Notes: generated by a model not told the origin, from the sequence alone. 59,233 nt of DNA from Candidatus Limosilactobacillus intestinipullorum (GCA_019117185.1 DXAF01000024.1:1-59233), one strand, 5' to 3'. Positions 39,357 to 49,520 are shown, counted from the first letter of the stretch. Program-made: numbers and translations.

Positions 39357-40586
39357 TTAGTTTTCAGAAGCACCAGTAGTGGCGTCAGCACTTTCGTCAT
39401 CGGCGTCGACACTGCCGCTTTCGGAAGCACCGGTCGTTGCATCGTCAGCTTCATCAGCTACAGGAGCATCATTGGTAGCGTCGGTTGCTTCATCAGAAGT
39501 TTCTGAGGCCCCCGTGGAAGCATCTACAGCAGGTGCGGCTGGTTGCGTGGTCCCTTCATCATGGGCAGAGGCACCCGTAGTGGCGTCTGGCTTCTTATCC
39601 CAAGCCCCTTGTTCAAAGAGGTTCAGGATGTATTCCACGCTCCCGGTAAATTCAATGGTGCCGAGGTAGTGACCATCAATGTCACGTAGGGCGTAGTATT
39701 GGATCAGTGACCGGTGACCGTTCATCCATAGTGGCCGGGTCACAACGTCCTTTTTACCATCACGGAAACTGTTAATGATTTGCATCACAATCGGGACGGC
39801 CTTTGGTGGGTGGCATTCAGTTACTGGTTCATTCAGTGAAGCCACGTTTCGCACGTGTTCCCGGTTTGGCTTGTCTGAGTACCAGGCAAAGCGGTCAGAA
39901 CTATCAACCAGGTCAATTTCAAACGGAATTGTACTGAAAATTTGTTGAACTTCCTTCAATGACAGCCGGCCAGTTGGGAAGTTGATGTAAGCATCACTAA
40001 TCGTTGGGCGTTTAATCGGCATTTGAATTTCCTCCTCATCAATGTTTTTAAATACTTGGATGTATTCAATAAAGTTCGTAAAGCACTTCTCAAGGTTGTC
40101 GCGCATTCCTTCGTTAATCAGGCGACCGTCCTTGGAGAAGACCCGGCTCGCCCCACCAACCAGCACTTCGTTACCTGGCAGGAGGTTGGCATCGCAATCT
40201 GGTGAGATGAGGATCTGCCGCATTTGAACCTGTGAACGGGCTGAGGCTTGCCGACCATAGGAAACACCAACCACCATCACGGGCTTGTGCTTCAAGACTT
40301 CGGTGTGGTATGACAACCATTCTGTCGCACTCTTCAGTGCCGCTGGGATCCCGTGGTCATATTCCGGAGTGGAAAAGACGACCCCATCGGCCGCCTTTAC
40401 CTTTTGCTTTAACTTCCAGACCTCGGTTTGTTCAGCAAGCGGCACGTCTACGCTAAAGGCGGGAAGCTTACTAATTTCGTAGATTTCAATGTCGGCCATC
40501 TGCTTAAAGTGCTTCTTCATAAACTGGAGCAAAATCCGGTTGTAGGAGAACTTAGCATTGGTCCCCACTAAAGCTAAAATTTTCAT
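39357..40586 (-). CDS. NADPH-FMN reductase fused to a PAS domain and a four-motif flavinylation tail
   Basis: 409 residues in three parts. Residues 1-185: flavodoxin-like NADPH-dependent FMN reductase (GTNAKFSYNRILLQF; STPEYDHGIPAALKSA; RSQVQMRQIL). About 195-325: a PAS domain like the C-terminal one of DUF438 proteins (FPTGRLSLKEVQQI, TECHPPKAVPIV, YYALRDIDGHYLGTIEFTG). About 330-409: an acidic, Ala/Thr-rich disordered tail with DATTGAS at 334-340, 382-388 and 401-407 and DASTGAS at 355-361. Each fits the ApbE target motif, with Ser as likely FMN acceptor. The adjacent apbE supports this. No signal peptide, so cytosolic. It overlaps the upstream paralogue's stop by one base (TAATG). Electron acceptor unknown. 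Confidence 0.88.
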   Translation of the reverse strand: MKILALVGTNAKFSYNRILLQFMKKHFKQMADIEIYEISKLPAFSVDVPLAEQTEVWKLKQKVKAADGVVFSTPEYDHGIPAALKSATEWLSYHTEVLKHKPVMVVGVSYGRQASARSQVQMRQILISPDCDANLLPGNEVLVGGASRVFSKDGRLINEGMRDNLEKCFTNFIEYIQVFKNIDEEEIQMPIKRPTISDAYINFPTGRLSLKEVQQIFSTIPFEIDLVDSSDRFAWYSDKPNREHVRNVASLNEPVTECHPPKAVPIVMQIINSFRDGKKDVVTRPLWMNGHRSLIQYYALRDIDGHYLGTIEFTGSVEYILNLFEQGAWDKKPDATTGASAHDEGTTQPAAPAVDASTGASETSDEATDATNDAPVADEADDATTGASESGSVDADDESADATTGASEN

Positions 40587-41161
40587 TAGTCCTTTGCCGC
40601 CTCCTTCTTTGCAACCATTCCATTAATGGCTTCTGCGTATGGTTTGAATTCGCGAATACACTTGTTTAAAAAGCTAATCGTTCCTTCATCATTAATGTTG
40701 CCATCATCGTCCATCAAGTCCGCCACGTTACTCATGAAGAATTCTTCCCCTTGGAAGACGTGGGCGTTAACCCCAGGTGAAATCAAGATGTCCCGGAGCT
40801 GAACTTGGGAACGTGATGAACCTTGTTGATGGGTTGATGCACCAATAATCATCACTGGCTTATTTTCCAGCGGGTGCAGTTCGTAAGATAGCCATTCAAT
40901 CATGCTCTTTAAAGCTGAGGTGATGGAGTGGTTGTATTCAGGACTAGCGATAATTACCGCATCAGCATCCGCAACACGGCGGTCAATGTCGGCAACAATG
41001 TCTGGTGTCTTACCCTTGTAGTTTTCGTTGAAAAGCGGAACCTTGCGAATGTCGATCACGTCAACATCGTCGGTATCACGAAGATCCTTTGCAATGTATT
41101 CTAACAACATCCGATTATAAGAATGGTTCGCATTGGACCCTGCAATTGCAGCAATCTTCAA
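40586..41161 (-). CDS. NADPH-dependent FMN reductase
   Basis: 191 residues from a TTG at 41161 that follows AAGGAAG by eight bases; an ATG at 41200 has no ribosome-binding site. Flavodoxin-like fold with the FMN-binding GSNANHSYNRMLLEY, ASPEYNHSITSALKSMIEWL and SSRSQVQLRDILIS segments. It is a clear paralogue of the N-terminal domain of the next gene but has no PAS domain or flavinylation tail. First gene of the three-gene flavin operon; the two reductases may form a heteromer (inference). Confidence 0.9.
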   Translation of the reverse strand: MKIAAIAGSNANHSYNRMLLEYIAKDLRDTDDVDVIDIRKVPLFNENYKGKTPDIVADIDRRVADADAVIIASPEYNHSITSALKSMIEWLSYELHPLENKPVMIIGASTHQQGSSRSQVQLRDILISPGVNAHVFQGEEFFMSNVADLMDDDGNINDEGTISFLNKCIREFKPYAEAINGMVAKKEAAKD

Positions 41162-41378
41162 ACTTGTCACTTCCTTATAATTATTTATGCAACATTTCAC
41201 ATGGCTATTTTAATATATTTTGGGAAGAAGCGACACCAATCAGCAACAATTATTAACATTCTTTTGCTTTATTAGATATTTCCCAATGATTTGCTTATAA
41301 AAGTCCCAGTTTACGAACAATATTTAAGCGGCGGGATGTGCTAAAATGAAGAAACACTATTAAACAAACGGAGAAATA

Positions 41379-42767
41379 ATGATGGCAAATAAAATAACAG
41401 ATGTCGAAGTTAATATTGGCAACCGGTTCCCCCTAACCATTCGCCGGTTGGGCGTCAACGGCCACGGGATTGGCTACTATAAGCACAAGGTCTGCTTCGT
41501 CCCCGGGGCACTGCCGGGTGAAGTCGTCGTCGCTGAGGTCGCCCACGTCCACCCCCGCTTTTTGGAAGCTAAGATCCACCGCCTCCGCAAAAAGAGTAAG
41601 CACCGGGTAACGCCCCGCGATCCTTACGCGGACGTTGCCGGCGGCTTTGAGCTGGAAAACCTGGCCTACCCCCAGCAACTAGCCTTCAAGCGGCAGGTCA
41701 TTTTGGATAGCCTAGAAAAGTTCAAACCCTATGGCTACCGTAATTATGAGGTCCGTAAAACCATTGCGGCTCCCGAAGAATACCACTACCGCAATAAGGC
41801 CCAGTTCCAGGTCCGGATGGTTGACGGACACGTAGCCGCGGGCTTATATAAGCCCAACAGCCACGACCTCGTTGACATGCGGGAATGTGCCGTCCAGATG
41901 CCCCGGACAATGAAGGTTGTCCGGACCGTTGTCCAGCTAATCGAGGAACTGCAAATCCCGGTTTACGATGAAGACCACAATAGCGGGATCATCAAGACGA
42001 TTGTCGTTCGGGAGTCCTGGACAACCGGTGAGCTCCAGCTGACCCTGATCACCAACACCCCCAAGCTCATTCATAAGCGGCCGCTGCTTTCGGCAATTGC
42101 CGACCAGCTCCCCGAAGTAGTTTCCGTCATGCAAAACGTCAATTCCGGGGATACCCCGCTAGTCTGGGGCGACCAAATGATCCACCTGGCCGGTAAAGAA
42201 ACGATTACCGAAAGCTTAATGGGCCTCGATTTCGCGCTTTCGGCCCGGTCATTTCTCCAGCTCAACCCCGAACAAACCGAGGTCCTCTACGAACAGGCCG
42301 CCCAAGCCCTCGAACTCGATAAGGAAGATACCCTGATCGACGCTTACGCTGGAATCGGGACGATCGGTCTTTCCTTGGCACCACGGGTAAAGGCGGTCCG
42401 AGGGATGGAAATCATTCCCGAAGCCGTCGCCAATGCCAACGACAACGCCCGCCTGAACGGGATCGATAACGCCCACTACGAAGTCGGGAAGGCCGAAGAC
42501 GTGATCCCCAAGTGGCTTGCTGAAGGACTGACCTTTGATGCCCTTGTCGTGGACCCACCACGGGCCGGACTCGATGATGAACTGATCAAACAGATTTTAC
42601 GGGTCAAGCCCCGTAAGTTCGCCTACGTTTCTTGTGGAATGGCCTCGTTGGCTCGTAACCTCCGCCGGCTTACCAGTGTTTACCACGTTGACTATATCCA
42701 GCCAGTAGACATGATGCCCCAGACGGCCCGGTGTGAGGCGGTCGTAAAGCTCTCCCGCCGGCGTTAA
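41379..42767 (+). CDS. 23S rRNA (uracil-5-)-methyltransferase, RlmD/RumA family
   Basis: 462 residues. N-terminal TRAM RNA-binding domain (about 8-65), then a SAM methyltransferase with LIDAYAGIGTIGLSLA, the VVDPPRAGL motif and the catalytic Cys in AYVSCGM. Iron-sulfur Cys residues of E. coli RumA are not evident. Firmicutes homologues (RlmCD) modify U747 and U1939; the exact target is not resolved. Preceded by GGAGAAATA and an extended -10 TGCTAAAAT. It diverges from the flavin operon. Confidence 0.92.
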   Translation: MMANKITDVEVNIGNRFPLTIRRLGVNGHGIGYYKHKVCFVPGALPGEVVVAEVAHVHPRFLEAKIHRLRKKSKHRVTPRDPYADVAGGFELENLAYPQQLAFKRQVILDSLEKFKPYGYRNYEVRKTIAAPEEYHYRNKAQFQVRMVDGHVAAGLYKPNSHDLVDMRECAVQMPRTMKVVRTVVQLIEELQIPVYDEDHNSGIIKTIVVRESWTTGELQLTLITNTPKLIHKRPLLSAIADQLPEVVSVMQNVNSGDTPLVWGDQMIHLAGKETITESLMGLDFALSARSFLQLNPEQTEVLYEQAAQALELDKEDTLIDAYAGIGTIGLSLAPRVKAVRGMEIIPEAVANANDNARLNGIDNAHYEVGKAEDVIPKWLAEGLTFDALVVDPPRAGLDDELIKQILRVKPRKFAYVSCGMASLARNLRRLTSVYHVDYIQPVDMMPQTARCEAVVKLSRRR

Positions 42768-42830
42768 ATTAGTGCCCAGTCGGCGAATGTGTTATCATTA
42801 ATATCTATAGAAAGAAGTGGACAAAGAGAT

Positions 42831-43235
42831 ATGCAAAACCCATTTGGTAATAACAATAATAACGACCAAAATCCATTTAATTTAAATAATCTCCCCCTCC
42901 CACCAAACTACGCTAAGATTGTTAATGACCAGGGCGATATCCGCATCTCAAAGGTCGGTATCTCGTGGACAACACTATGGTTTGGACCGTTACCGGCACT
43001 CTTTCGGGGTGATTATTACAATTTCATTTTGATGATTGTCCTCGACATGGATTACGCCCTTGTGGCGATGTTTCTCGGTTTAAACTGGTTGCTTGAGTTT
43101 CCCTGGCCTTCACTGGTCTTCGCATTTTTCTACAATATGATGTACTTCAAGCACTCGTTTAACAAAGGTTACCGCCCCGCCGATGAACGTTCAAAACAAA
43201 TTCTTACTAACGCCCGTTACTGGAAAGAAAAGTAA
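42831..43235 (+). CDS. Small membrane protein, unknown function
   Basis: 134 residues from the ATG at 42831. An Asn-rich, Asp-containing N-terminus (FGNNNNNDQNPFNLNN) is followed by a soluble part and two to three hydrophobic segments (about 63-110), ending with a basic YFKHSFNKGYRPADERSK. The shape resembles DUF2628/HrgC-type proteins (a WTTLWFGPLPALFRGD-like entry before the membrane part), but I cannot confirm the family. The ribosome-binding site is weak. It may be co-transcribed with the methyltransferase gene 63 bases upstream. A Noc site overlaps its stop codon. Confidence 0.7.
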   Translation: MQNPFGNNNNNDQNPFNLNNLPLPPNYAKIVNDQGDIRISKVGISWTTLWFGPLPALFRGDYYNFILMIVLDMDYALVAMFLGLNWLLEFPWPSLVFAFFYNMMYFKHSFNKGYRPADERSKQILTNARYWKEK

Positions 43236-43248
43236 TTTCCCGGGAAAT
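43235..43248. promoter_or_regulatory. Second Noc-binding site
   Basis: ATTTCCCGGGAAAT, exact consensus, overlapping the last base of the small membrane protein gene and preceding a convergent terminator. No promoter is near, so it fits a structural nucleoid-occlusion site. Confidence 0.75.
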
Positions 43249-43253
43249 AATGA

Positions 43254-43293
43254 AAAACGACCACTAGTGTTTTTGAACACTAGTGGTCGTTTT
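43254..43293. terminator. Bidirectional terminator
   Basis: AAAACGACCACTAGTGTT pairs perfectly with AACACTAGTGGTCGTTTT, serving convergent genes on both sides. Confidence 0.9.
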
Positions 43294-43296
43294 ATC

Positions 43297-44025
43297 TTAC
43301 ATATCAGCCGGTACCACGGCTTGCGGGTTTTCCTTGGTTAATTGAAAGACCGGGCTAGGCTGCACACCAAAGTACTGGTGGATTAACTCACGCAGCGTGG
43401 TCATCGCTTCATTTGCCCGGGCAACTTGTTCTGGCGTCACCGCTTCAATGACGGCCACCACATTTTGGGAATCCGCCGTCAACATCGTCCGTTGCGCATC
43501 CCGCCAGTTCAGGCACCGGCACACAGCACCAACCTCATCATAGTAGGCCACTTCACCGGGCAAGGTCGGTTCATCCGCAGCCGCGCCCACCGGTTGAAAC
43601 GACTGCCCGCCACTGACTTGTCCTAGGTGCATATCGCCGGTGATCTTATCGCGGTCCTCAATTCCCACCGGCACCCCGTAGGTAAGGGAAACACTATTAT
43701 AAATGTCCACCAGTGGGTCGATTGGGTCAAATTTGCGACCCTGGTTAACCCGCTTGAGCAGGGCCTCAATAGATGATCGCGCACCCTTTTTCTTCTTAAA
43801 CTGCTGGAAGGCGGTCCGCCACTGGTCAACGACCGGATTTAACCGGAAAGTGTCATTCGTCAAGAATTGACCAGCTGCCGTGGTCGCGTCCTTGAGCAAT
43901 TGTTTCCGGTCGGCGAGCTGCGCCTGGTCATTATGGTTATTGATTCCATTTGCGTACAAAATATTAACCTGAGCATCGGGGAAAAGTGCCCAGAAACTGG
44001 GGTCAACAACTACCTGTTTCATCAT
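43297..44025 (-). CDS. Free-standing B3/4 (tRNA synthetase editing-like) domain protein
   Basis: 242 residues related to the B3/B4 domain of the PheRS beta subunit, here as an independent protein. Features: FRLNPVVDQWRTAFQQFKKKKGARSS, VDIYNSVSLTYGVPVGIEDRDKI and GEVAYYDEVGAVCRCLNWRDAQRT. In PheRS this domain hydrolyses mischarged Tyr-tRNA; free-standing homologues are proposed trans-editing or nucleotide-processing enzymes, and the function here is not established. GAAGGAG precedes the start. It is followed upstream by a MarR-type gene in the same direction (18 bases). Confidence 0.82.
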   Translation of the reverse strand: MMKQVVVDPSFWALFPDAQVNILYANGINNHNDQAQLADRKQLLKDATTAAGQFLTNDTFRLNPVVDQWRTAFQQFKKKKGARSSIEALLKRVNQGRKFDPIDPLVDIYNSVSLTYGVPVGIEDRDKITGDMHLGQVSGGQSFQPVGAAADEPTLPGEVAYYDEVGAVCRCLNWRDAQRTMLTADSQNVVAVIEAVTPEQVARANEAMTTLRELIHQYFGVQPSPVFQLTKENPQAVVPADM

Positions 44026-44043
44026 TAAATTACTCCTTCAATT

Positions 44044-44496
44044 TTAGTATTGCCGCTTACCACCATGTTTCACGAAGCCCCAATCGCCGTCAATATTTTG
44101 CCGGGCTCGAACAAGAAAGTCATGGAACTGCTGCGCTTCGGCAACGGTAAAACCATCGAGGGCCACCGAATTAGAGTGCTCGTTTTCCCGAATGATAAAG
44201 GGGTACACTTGCTTTCCCTTTTCCGTAACGTAGAGATGCTTGATCTTCTTATTATCGGGATCGTGTCGCCGTTCAATCAGGCCGTTTGTCTCTAGTTTTT
44301 TCACTGCCCGGGCAATGGTGGTACGGTCAACTTTTATCAGGTTGGATAATTGCTCCGAAATAATTCCCGGGTGCTCGTAGATCCGGACCAGGTACAGGTA
44401 CTGTCCCCGCGCCAAGTCAACTTTTTTGAACTCAATGTTGGCGATTGAATCCAGCGCCCGGTCGATCATTCCGACCTCTCTTAAAATATCAACCAT
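44044..44496 (-). CDS. MarR-family transcriptional regulator
   Basis: 150 residues with a winged helix-turn-helix: ISEQLSNLIKVDRTTIARAVKKLE as the DNA-binding helices and RHDPDNKKIKHLYVTEKG as the wing. A dimerisation helix leads. AGGAGT lies upstream. Probably co-transcribed with the B3/4 gene downstream and perhaps regulating it. The ligand is unknown. Confidence 0.9.
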   Translation of the reverse strand: MVDILREVGMIDRALDSIANIEFKKVDLARGQYLYLVRIYEHPGIISEQLSNLIKVDRTTIARAVKKLETNGLIERRHDPDNKKIKHLYVTEKGKQVYPFIIRENEHSNSVALDGFTVAEAQQFHDFLVRARQNIDGDWGFVKHGGKRQY

Positions 44497-44652
44497 TGAT
44501 AAAACTCCTTGTCCAAAATACTATCGCAATTTAGTTGCAAATACAACAAAATTATTTAACCGGTAACCGTAATATCGTTTTTAAATTAGCTGGTTGGGTC
44601 CGCCGTGGGTCTGACAGGTAGATTTCATGGTGGTGACGGTGGTCATTGATGT

Positions 44653-45177
44653 CTAACTGCAGCCTTTTGGGGCGATAAAATCATGTAACTTGGCCACCGT
44701 CGCCGGCTCATCATCATAGGGACCCACGTGGCGAGCCTGGACGCACCGGCCCTCGTGCTGGGGCAAAAATTCCACCTTGGAAAAGTCCCCACCCTTCTTG
44801 GCCTGCGCCGTTTTAACAGCCCAGTCAAACGTCGCCCGGTCAACAAAGTCGGGCAATCGAATCATCGAGATGAAGTTAAATCGTTCCTTATGCTGGTAAT
44901 CAACACCCTTGATCCCATCTTGCCACCAGTAGCCCTCCAGTGGTGGCACCACAAAATCAAAGTAACCCGGAATGTGGTGGTCACCCTTCTTGCTCATCTT
45001 AATGGTGTAAGCAACTGGGTACAATAGTTGCAGCGACTGCTGGTACTTACTATCGGCCGCGTTGGGATCGCCGTGGCCACGCACTGCCAGGTAGTTCATT
45101 GCCGGAACGTCAATTACCATCGGCTGCTTTCCCGGGTTGTACAAGTTCTGCTGCTCTTTTCTAAAGTTATACGCCAT
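44653..45177 (-). CDS. GyrI-like small-molecule-binding domain protein
   Basis: 174 residues from the ATG at 45177, with GGAGGTG eight bases upstream. Motifs of the GyrI-like/SOUL-related fold: PMVIDVPAMNYLAVRGHGDPN near the N-terminus, YFDFVVPPLEGYWW, and a C-terminal HVGPYDDEPATVAKLHDFI segment typical of the family. Such proteins bind or hydrolyse hydrophobic small molecules. It lies upstream of the MarR gene with about 150 bases between, holding nothing clear. Confidence 0.8.
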   Translation of the reverse strand: MAYNFRKEQQNLYNPGKQPMVIDVPAMNYLAVRGHGDPNAADSKYQQSLQLLYPVAYTIKMSKKGDHHIPGYFDFVVPPLEGYWWQDGIKGVDYQHKERFNFISMIRLPDFVDRATFDWAVKTAQAKKGGDFSKVEFLPQHEGRCVQARHVGPYDDEPATVAKLHDFIAPKGCS

Positions 45178-45224
45178 AATAACCGCACCTCCATCTGATA
45201 TTACTTCCATTATAAATAGGAATG

Positions 45225-45395
45225 GGAGCCAAAACTAGCTTGCTAGTTCGTTTTGCGACACGCGACTAGCCCTTAGAAGGTACGAAGAGGGGAGCTTCCC
45301 CTACAAAGAGAAAAACGTTACTGCGCAGTATACGAAGGGCCTTTAGCATTCGGGAAATCCGAACACTAAAGGCCCTTCGTACTTGTGGGGGACTT
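45225..45395. repeat. Composite intergenic repeat, copy E (two inverted halves)
   Basis: The left part (45229-45310: AACTAGC-TT-GCTAGTTCG then CTAGCCCTTAGAAGG) has the orientation of copies C and D; the right part (45322-45395: TACTGCGCAGTATACGAAGG, hairpin 45331-45381, ACTTGTGGGGG) has that of A and B. It follows pyrR and likely serves as its terminator. Confidence 0.7.
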
Positions 45396-45423
45396 ATACC
45401 ATTCCCCCGTCCGAGATAAAGAA

Positions 45424-45996
<573 letters not shown>

Positions 45997-46090
45997 CTAA
46001 AAAAGTCCCCCATCAGTCACGCACAACTAACGGAGAACTAGGGTCATTATTCCATCGTTCCTTGTTGGTCTCGCGGGGCCACTTAAAGGG
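45997..46090 (-). promoter_or_regulatory. PyrR-responsive attenuator of pyrR
   Basis: A PyrR-binding-loop-like segment (46060-46088; minus strand TTTAAGTGGCCCCGCGAGACC) aligns with that of pyrDFE. It is followed by a 14-pair terminator (AGTTCTCCGTTAGT with ACTGATGGGGGACT, 46004-46039, four GU pairs) and U6. Confidence 0.8.
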
Positions 46091-46135
46091 CGTTATTTAT
46101 TTCATTTTAAGGGGCCGGGCAATCACTGTCAATCA

Positions 46136-46936
46136 CTAGTTACTACTAAAACGGTCCAGCCAGGTTGACAACTGCTGGGACACCGTGTCCCAAATCTTGT
46201 TAAACCCAGGTTGGCCCTTCAAATTGTTAACCATGCTGACCCCATTTTCCGGATCCTGACGAACCTGGTTAATGACGTTCGTCACCTGGTTAGCATTATT
46301 CTTCGTGGTCGAGTTGTCCGTCTGGTTTTGTAACTGCTCCGCCTTAGTCTGGACCTGGTCAAGCCGGTTATTTAACGCCTGCTGGTCATGGTCACGCTGG
46401 TACTGCTTAGCTGCTCCCTTAAGTTCGGCCACCTGGTTAGCAAGGCGCTGGTTGTCAGAACTCAGTTTAGAAATGCTGCTGGAGTTATCACTGATCTGGC
46501 TACTCTGCTGGGCATTGTTGGCGGACTGAGCCTGTTGGTCAGCTCGGTGGTGGGCACTAACTCCCCACCATACCAACAGCACAATGATTACCGCCAGGAT
46601 TACCCACAACCAGGCGCGGCGCTGATCACCATTCTGCTGGGGCGTGGAAGTCGTTGTGGGCTGACTAGTCGTTGGACTTGCCGGCCGAACATGCAGAGTC
46701 ACGGACTCCTGGGTAGTTTGACCAGTAGCATCCATTACAGAGAGCATTACTGGGTATTCACCCGGTTGGTCAACATTAGCCTGGGTCAGATTAACCACGA
46801 GCTTATCCGTCAGGTCCTCACCGTGGCGGCCAGTGGCGTAGGCCCCTAATTGTTGAATTAGGTCTGGTTGGTTAATTGTCTGGTGCAGGGGCCAGTCCAA
46901 GTAATGACGGACGACCGTAATTTGTAAATTAGCCAT
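46136..46936 (-). CDS. Single-pass membrane protein with an Ig-like domain and coiled coil, unknown function
   Basis: About 266 residues from the ATG at 46936 (GAGG eight bases upstream; a TTG two codons earlier is also possible). Residues about 1-85 resemble a bacterial Ig-like fold (LVVNLTQANVDQPGEYPVML...VTLHVRP), then a Thr/Pro/Gln linker, one membrane helix (about 106-127: AWLWVILAVIIVLLVWWG), a Gln/Ser/Asn-rich coiled coil (about 145-215) and a short C-terminal segment. There is no signal peptide before the Ig-like part; the Arg-Arg before the helix suggests cytosolic N-terminus and external coiled coil. Stands alone upstream of pyrR. Confidence 0.7.
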   Translation of the reverse strand: MANLQITVVRHYLDWPLHQTINQPDLIQQLGAYATGRHGEDLTDKLVVNLTQANVDQPGEYPVMLSVMDATGQTTQESVTLHVRPASPTTSQPTTTSTPQQNGDQRRAWLWVILAVIIVLLVWWGVSAHHRADQQAQSANNAQQSSQISDNSSSISKLSSDNQRLANQVAELKGAAKQYQRDHDQQALNNRLDQVQTKAEQLQNQTDNSTTKNNANQVTNVINQVRQDPENGVSMVNNLKGQPGFNKIWDTVSQQLSTWLDRFSSN

Positions 46937-46983
46937 TTTCAATACCTCGTTTAATCAGTTTGCACTAATATTGTACCCAAACT

Positions 46984-47017
46984 AAAAAGGTTTTGACCTC
47001 CTGGTCAAAACCTTTTT
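46984..47017. terminator. Terminator after purA
   Basis: AAAAAGGTTTTGACC-TCCT-GGTCAAAACCTTTTT, a perfect stem with A/T flanks, just past the purA stop. Confidence 0.9.
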
Positions 47018-47023
47018 AATTTT

Positions 47024-48361
<1,338 letters not shown>

Positions 48362-48371
48362 TTACTTCACT

Positions 48372-48400
48372 ATCCTACCGAACTCGCCGCCATCCGTCAA
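48372..48400 (-). promoter_or_regulatory. purA promoter with PurBox-like element
   Basis: Minus-strand TTGACG (48395-48400), 17 bases, TAGGAT (48372-48377). CCGAAC (48378-48383, plus strand) abuts the -10, and a second CGAAC lies at 48409-48413. PurR boxes contain CGAAC, but the 30-base spacing is not the usual tandem arrangement. Confidence 0.55.
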
Positions 48401-48452
48401 TGATCTTTCGAACTATTTTTAAATTCATCCCGGAAAACGTACGAATTTATCA

Positions 48453-48481
48453 TTGACGATGCACCGACATTGGTTCATAAT
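48453..48481 (+). promoter_or_regulatory. guaC promoter
   Basis: TTGACG (48453-48458), 17 bases, CATAAT (48476-48481); predicted start near 48488, about 30 bases before the guaC ATG. Confidence 0.6.
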
Positions 48482-48518
48482 AGCAAACGGTAAATTTTAA
48501 CAAAAAGGAGCTTCCCCC

Positions 48519-49493
48519 GTGAAAACGTTCGATTATGACGATATTCAACTAATTCCTAGCAAGTGTGTGATCAAGAGCCGTAAGGAAGCCGATACAAGCG
48601 TTCAATTCGGTCCCCGGACCTTTAAGATTCCTGTTGTCCCCGCCAATATGGAAAGCGTCATTGACGAAGATTTAGCCGTCTGGCTCGCCCAAAACGGTTA
48701 CTACTACGTCATGCACCGGTTTGAACCCGCAGACCGCCTAGGCTTCGTTCAGCGGATGCACCAGCGCAAGCTCTTTGCATCCATTTCCGTGGGAATTAAG
48801 GACGCGGAATACGATTTTATCGACCAATTAAAAGCCGAACAATCGGTCCCGGAATATATTACCATCGACGTTGCCCACGGTCATTCGGATTTTGTGATCA
48901 AAATGATCCAATACATCAAAAAGCAATTGCCAACTGCCTTCGTCACGGCCGGTAACGTGGCGACACCAGAAGCCGTCCGTGACCTAGAAAATGCTGGTGC
49001 TGATGCTACCAAGGTCGGCGTCGGCCCTGGTAAGGCCTGCATCACTAAACTCAAGACCGGTTTTGGTACTGGGGGCTGGCAATTAGCCGCCATTCGCCTG
49101 TGTGCGAAGGCCGCCCGGAAGCCAATCATTGCGGACGGGGGAATCCGCCACAATGGTGACATCGCCAAGTCTGTCCGCTTCGGCGCCTCCATTGTTATGA
49201 TCGGTTCCATGCTGGCGGGTCACCTCGAATCGCCTGGTCACGTGATCACCATCGACGGCAAGCAATACAAGCAGTACTGGGGATCGGCCTCCGAAGTTCA
49301 AAAGGGGGCCTACCGGAACGTGGAAGGTAAACAAATGCTAGTCCCCTTCCGCGGCTCCATCAAGGACACCCTTAAGGAAATGGAAGAAGACCTCCAATCA
49401 TCAATTTCCTATGCTGGTGGCCGCGACCTAGAATCCATCCGCAAGGTCGACTACGTAATCGTTAAAAACTCCATCATGAACGGTGACGACTAA
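48519..49493 (+). CDS. guaC: GMP reductase
   Basis: NADPH-dependent deamination of GMP to IMP, the reverse branch to guaB. 324 residues. Catalytic loop [22 protein letters not shown] with Cys174 separates it from IMPDH (which has SICTTR); [12 protein letters not shown] and [14 protein letters not shown] are further signatures. The start codon is a GTG-adjacent ATG-equivalent: the frame begins GTGAAAACG at 48519, so a GTG start, with AAAGGAG upstream. Ends in the bidirectional hairpin at 49528. Confidence 0.95.
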   Translation: MKTFDYDDIQLIPSKCVIKSRKEADTSVQFGPRTFKIPVVPANMESVIDEDLAVWLAQNGYYYVMHRFEPADRLGFVQRMHQRKLFASISVGIKDAEYDFIDQLKAEQSVPEYITIDVAHGHSDFVIKMIQYIKKQLPTAFVTAGNVATPEAVRDLENAGADATKVGVGPGKACITKLKTGFGTGGWQLAAIRLCAKAARKPIIADGGIRHNGDIAKSVRFGASIVMIGSMLAGHLESPGHVITIDGKQYKQYWGSASEVQKGAYRNVEGKQMLVPFRGSIKDTLKEMEEDLQSSISYAGGRDLESIRKVDYVIVKNSIMNGDD

Positions 49494-49520
49494 TTTTCCA
49501 GAAGGTAACCCATACCCGAC

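Noticed and set aside
44066..44074. TGTTTCACG at the end of the MarR gene as parS
   Set aside because: Only one half-site matches; the other half has no resemblance, and the bases encode conserved protein.
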